NCBI GenBank assembly: GCA_020637445.1
Contig: JACJVZ010000001.1
Span: 1,841,519-1,905,518, forward strand
DNA: 64,000 nucleotides
Direction of reading: 5' to 3'
DNA from: Calditrichota bacterium
GTDB lineage: Bacteria > Electryoneota > RPQS01
Position 1 is the first letter of the stretch. Each line of letters begins with the position of its first letter. The position numbers and the translations under genes are program-made. This document shows, in pieces, positions 62,588-64,000 of the stretch. The notes under the pieces were generated by a model. That model ran no database searches, was not told the origin of the DNA, and saw only the letters and a list, made by a program, of their open reading frames with translations.

Positions 62588-62690
62588 CTATTTCAGCAGC
62601 ACCACTTTCTGCATTTGGGTTTGCGTGGCAGTCTCGGCGCGGAGGAAATAGAGCCCGCTGGCGAGGGCTGGCGGGGCGATGTAGGAGTTA
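62588..62690 (-). pseudogene. Remnant of a T9SS sorting domain
   Basis: Reverse strand encodes APPALASGLYFLRAET followed by QTQMQKVVLLK and a stop: the last 25-30 residues of a type A T9SS sorting domain, with no PNPFNPTT segment or upstream body in frame. The HEPN-like ORF stops right next to it, so the parent gene was probably cut by a deletion or rearrangement. Confidence 0.65.
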
Positions 62691-62693
62691 CCC

Positions 62694-63059
62694 TTAGCTA
62701 GACTTTCTGATGCTGAATGAAGCTTGAGCACAAAGCTGCAGAGAAACGTCAAAAGACTTGGCCAAATGCGACTTTTGAACTTGCACTGGGTTGTACCTCC
62801 AGTTCTGGTCAAAATCCAGATCTTCTATTAGGCCGATAAAGTCCTTGAAGCCGTGATCAAGTTTAATACACTCAGACACGAGTAACTTTCTGTTGTGGCC
62901 AAGTTCTTTGAGCTTTGCGTCTGGCATTCCATGCCAACTCAAAAACGCTTTCATGGATTTCTCTGCTGACTGAATAGTCATGAAATACGCATTTAGCAGA
63001 GAATACCCCAACTCACAGAGTGCCGATGCCGAGTCAAGGTCAACTAGCGACGCACACAA
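62694..63059 (-). CDS. HEPN-like domain protein, start uncertain
   Basis: 121 residues from a TTG at 63057-63059. No ATG is available before residue 27 (MTIQSAEKSMKAFL). The open frame continues upstream to a stop near 63187, reading HFRSTYGVIHDTLHSAY then DFEGNNSVALRL, which also looks helical and HEPN-like. LLNAYFMTIQSAEKSMKAFL and ELGHNRKLLVSECIKLDHGF fit a four-helix HEPN fold. The catalytic R-x4-6-H motif of HEPN ribonucleases is not seen, so it may be a non-catalytic or decayed member. No partner nucleotidyltransferase is adjacent. Either 5'-truncated or using a rare start. Confidence 0.5.
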   Translation of the reverse strand: MCASLVDLDSASALCELGYSLLNAYFMTIQSAEKSMKAFLSWHGMPDAKLKELGHNRKLLVSECIKLDHGFKDFIGLIEDLDFDQNWRYNPVQVQKSHLAKSFDVSLQLCAQASFSIRKSS

Positions 63060-63225
63060 CCGTAATGCAACGCTATTATTTCCTTCAAAATCATATGCCG
63101 AATGAAGCGTGTCGTGGATTACACCATATGTACTCCGAAAATGAAGAAACCATTTCTCGCGGCGGCACTCGCAGCGGGTGCCCCGCTATCTCCGACACAT
63201 GAAACGGGATTTGGGATTTCTCCAG

Positions 63226-63266
63226 ATTCCGGCCGGGTTGCGGAAGACCTTAACCCAGCTCGGCGA
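63226..63266. repeat. Dispersed palindromic repeat, family A, copy 3
   Basis: ttccggccgggttgcggaag, then accttaacccagctcggcga; compare 4761-4796 and 6226-6262. Confidence 0.75.
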
Positions 63267-63319
63267 GTGAGCGCACTTCCTCTTTCCTCTTTTCTATTTG
63301 CTATTTTCCGCCTTCTCTC

Positions 63320-63348
63320 TTGACAATTTGAACAAATGGTCATAACTT
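63320..63348 (+). promoter_or_regulatory. Candidate promoter of the DinB-family gene
   Basis: Perfect TTGACA (63320-63325), 17 bases, TAACTT (63343-63348). Leader of about 20 bases to ATG 63376. Confidence 0.45.
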
Positions 63349-63375
63349 ACGCGGAACAAACTCAGGACGGCCAAA

Positions 63376-63900
63376 ATGAACTCTGAAGAAATACGCGACG
63401 CGCTCTACTCCCAATTTGGAGCCACTTTGGACATGCTGGAAAACGCGATTCTGGCCTGTCCTGATGATGTATGGAGCAATGGTGAAATCATCAGCGAGCG
63501 AACGTGGTGGGAGTTCTGGTATCTGGCCTCGCATACACTCTTTTGGACAGACTTTTACCTGTCTGAGACCATCGAAAACTTCACTCCGCCGAAGCCGTTT
63601 GGCCTGGAAGAACGTGATCCTGCCGGCGTACTCCCCCCGCGCGTGTACACACAGAAAGAACTTCTAACCTACCTCGAACATGATCGCCGGAAGATGCAGG
63701 AAGTCTTCAGAAACCTCACCGGCGAGAAGATGTCCGAGCGGTTTATCGTTGGCAAGAAGAATTTCTCTGTTGTGGAGAAATTGCTGTATACCATGCGGCA
63801 CATCCAGCACCACACCGCGCAGTTGAATCTGCTCTTGCGGCAATCCGGACACGAGCCGCCCACATGGGTGACACACCCCAAACAACCGTTGACCCAATGA
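63376..63900 (+). CDS. DinB-family metal-binding four-helix protein
   Basis: 174 residues. DinB/YfiT-like four-helix bundle with three probable metal-binding histidines: one in WYLASHTLFW and two in MRHIQHHTAQLN (H-x-x-x-H). Some members are thiol-dependent S-transferases (bacillithiol or mycothiol), many have no known activity; nothing here decides between these. Starts at ATG 63376 with AGGACGG upstream; single-gene unit with its own terminator. Confidence 0.85.
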   Translation: MNSEEIRDALYSQFGATLDMLENAILACPDDVWSNGEIISERTWWEFWYLASHTLFWTDFYLSETIENFTPPKPFGLEERDPAGVLPPRVYTQKELLTYLEHDRRKMQEVFRNLTGEKMSERFIVGKKNFSVVEKLLYTMRHIQHHTAQLNLLLRQSGHEPPTWVTHPKQPLTQ

Positions 63901-63902
63901 AA

Positions 63903-63934
63903 AAAGGACTCGCACAAGCGAGTCCTTTATTTTG
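63903..63934 (+). terminator. Rho-independent terminator after the DinB gene
   Basis: Stem aaaggactcgc / gcgagtccttt with loop acaa, then TATTTTG. Confidence 0.88.
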
Positions 63935-63964
63935 CGGCGACCCTCTCAGGCCGCGCCACATTCG

Positions 63965-64000
63965 CGCCGTTGTCGGTCTCCAGACCGGCAATGGCAATTC
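63965..64000. repeat. Dispersed palindromic repeat, family B, copy 2 (runs off the window)
   Basis: cgccgttgtcggtctccaga then ccggcaatggcaattc at the right edge; counterpart of 47210-47243. Confidence 0.7.

Larger units (their letters stand above)
63060..63375. other. 316-base gap before the DinB gene
   Basis: Contains the upstream open extension of the HEPN-like frame (to about 63187), repeat family A copy 3 (63226-63266), a tctatttgctatttt pyrimidine-rich stretch (63293-63308) resembling one at 49976-49998, and a candidate promoter at 63320-63348. Short frames in the forward direction (e.g. from 63141) have no ribosome site or family likeness and are not called. Confidence 0.55.

Noticed and set aside
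63119..63343. 74-codon reverse frame over repeat family A
   Set aside because: Crosses a dispersed repeat, has Arg/Ala-rich composition and no ribosome site.

Overview
The window looks like chromosomal DNA of a Gram-negative bacterium of the FCB superphylum (Bacteroidetes/Ignavibacteria/KSB1-type lineages; the phylum cannot be fixed from the sequence alone). The reasons are four proteins, plus one decayed remnant, ending in a type IX secretion (T9SS) C-terminal sorting domain with the PNPFNPTT signature, a 2-oxoglutarate dehydrogenase E1 of Bacteroidetes type, outer-membrane proteins with Sec signals, and GGAG-type ribosome binding sites. The T9SS machinery itself is not in the window.

Layout. 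1-427 (-): start of an SPFH/prohibitin-like gene. 707-6223 (+): complete 2-oxoglutarate dehydrogenase E1-E2-E3. 6276-8632 (+): polyprenyl-phosphate-type glycosyltransferase plus a multi-spanning membrane protein. 8632-16232 (+): a tightly overlapping operon of two FtsX/MacB permeases, a LolA-like protein, a probable outer-membrane barrel, a LolD-like ATPase and a secreted TPR protein carrying an HExxH zinc-protease motif. 16278-21457 (+): a T9SS-sorted subtilisin and a PafA-type alkaline phosphatase.

21694-44653 (+) is the outstanding region: nine tandem paralogs, eight of them in one apparent operon, each built as signal peptide + conserved N-terminal domain + a long fibre of about 15-residue GGG-N-A-G repeats + a C-terminal S74 intramolecular chaperone (auto-processing) domain + coiled coil. 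Five keep the Ser-Lys dyad of S74; a contiguous block of four has Cys in place of the Ser. One paralog is interrupted by a single TAA. Two carry recent internal tandem duplications. This looks like a diversifying family of trimeric surface fibres.

44750-50444 (-): acyl-CoA catabolic cluster (NmrA-like reductase, aldehyde dehydrogenase, three crotonase-family enzymes, EthD-like protein, hotdog thioesterase). 50598-54428 (+): two paralogous T9SS-sorted propeller-like proteins with near-identical 3' flanks. 54635-62320 (-): a second 2-oxoacid dehydrogenase (E1alpha, E1beta, E2, no E3), with a lipoate-ligase-family gene, a radical SAM/SPASM gene, a DUF559 gene and a T9SS protein between or beside its genes; the E3 at 4823-6223 probably serves both complexes and the ligase-like protein may lipoylate the E2s. 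62588-63900: T9SS tail remnant, HEPN-like ORF without an ATG, and a DinB-family gene.

Intergenic spaces carry at least five families of short palindromic dispersed repeats. No tRNA, rRNA, CRISPR array, transposase or phage gene was recognised.
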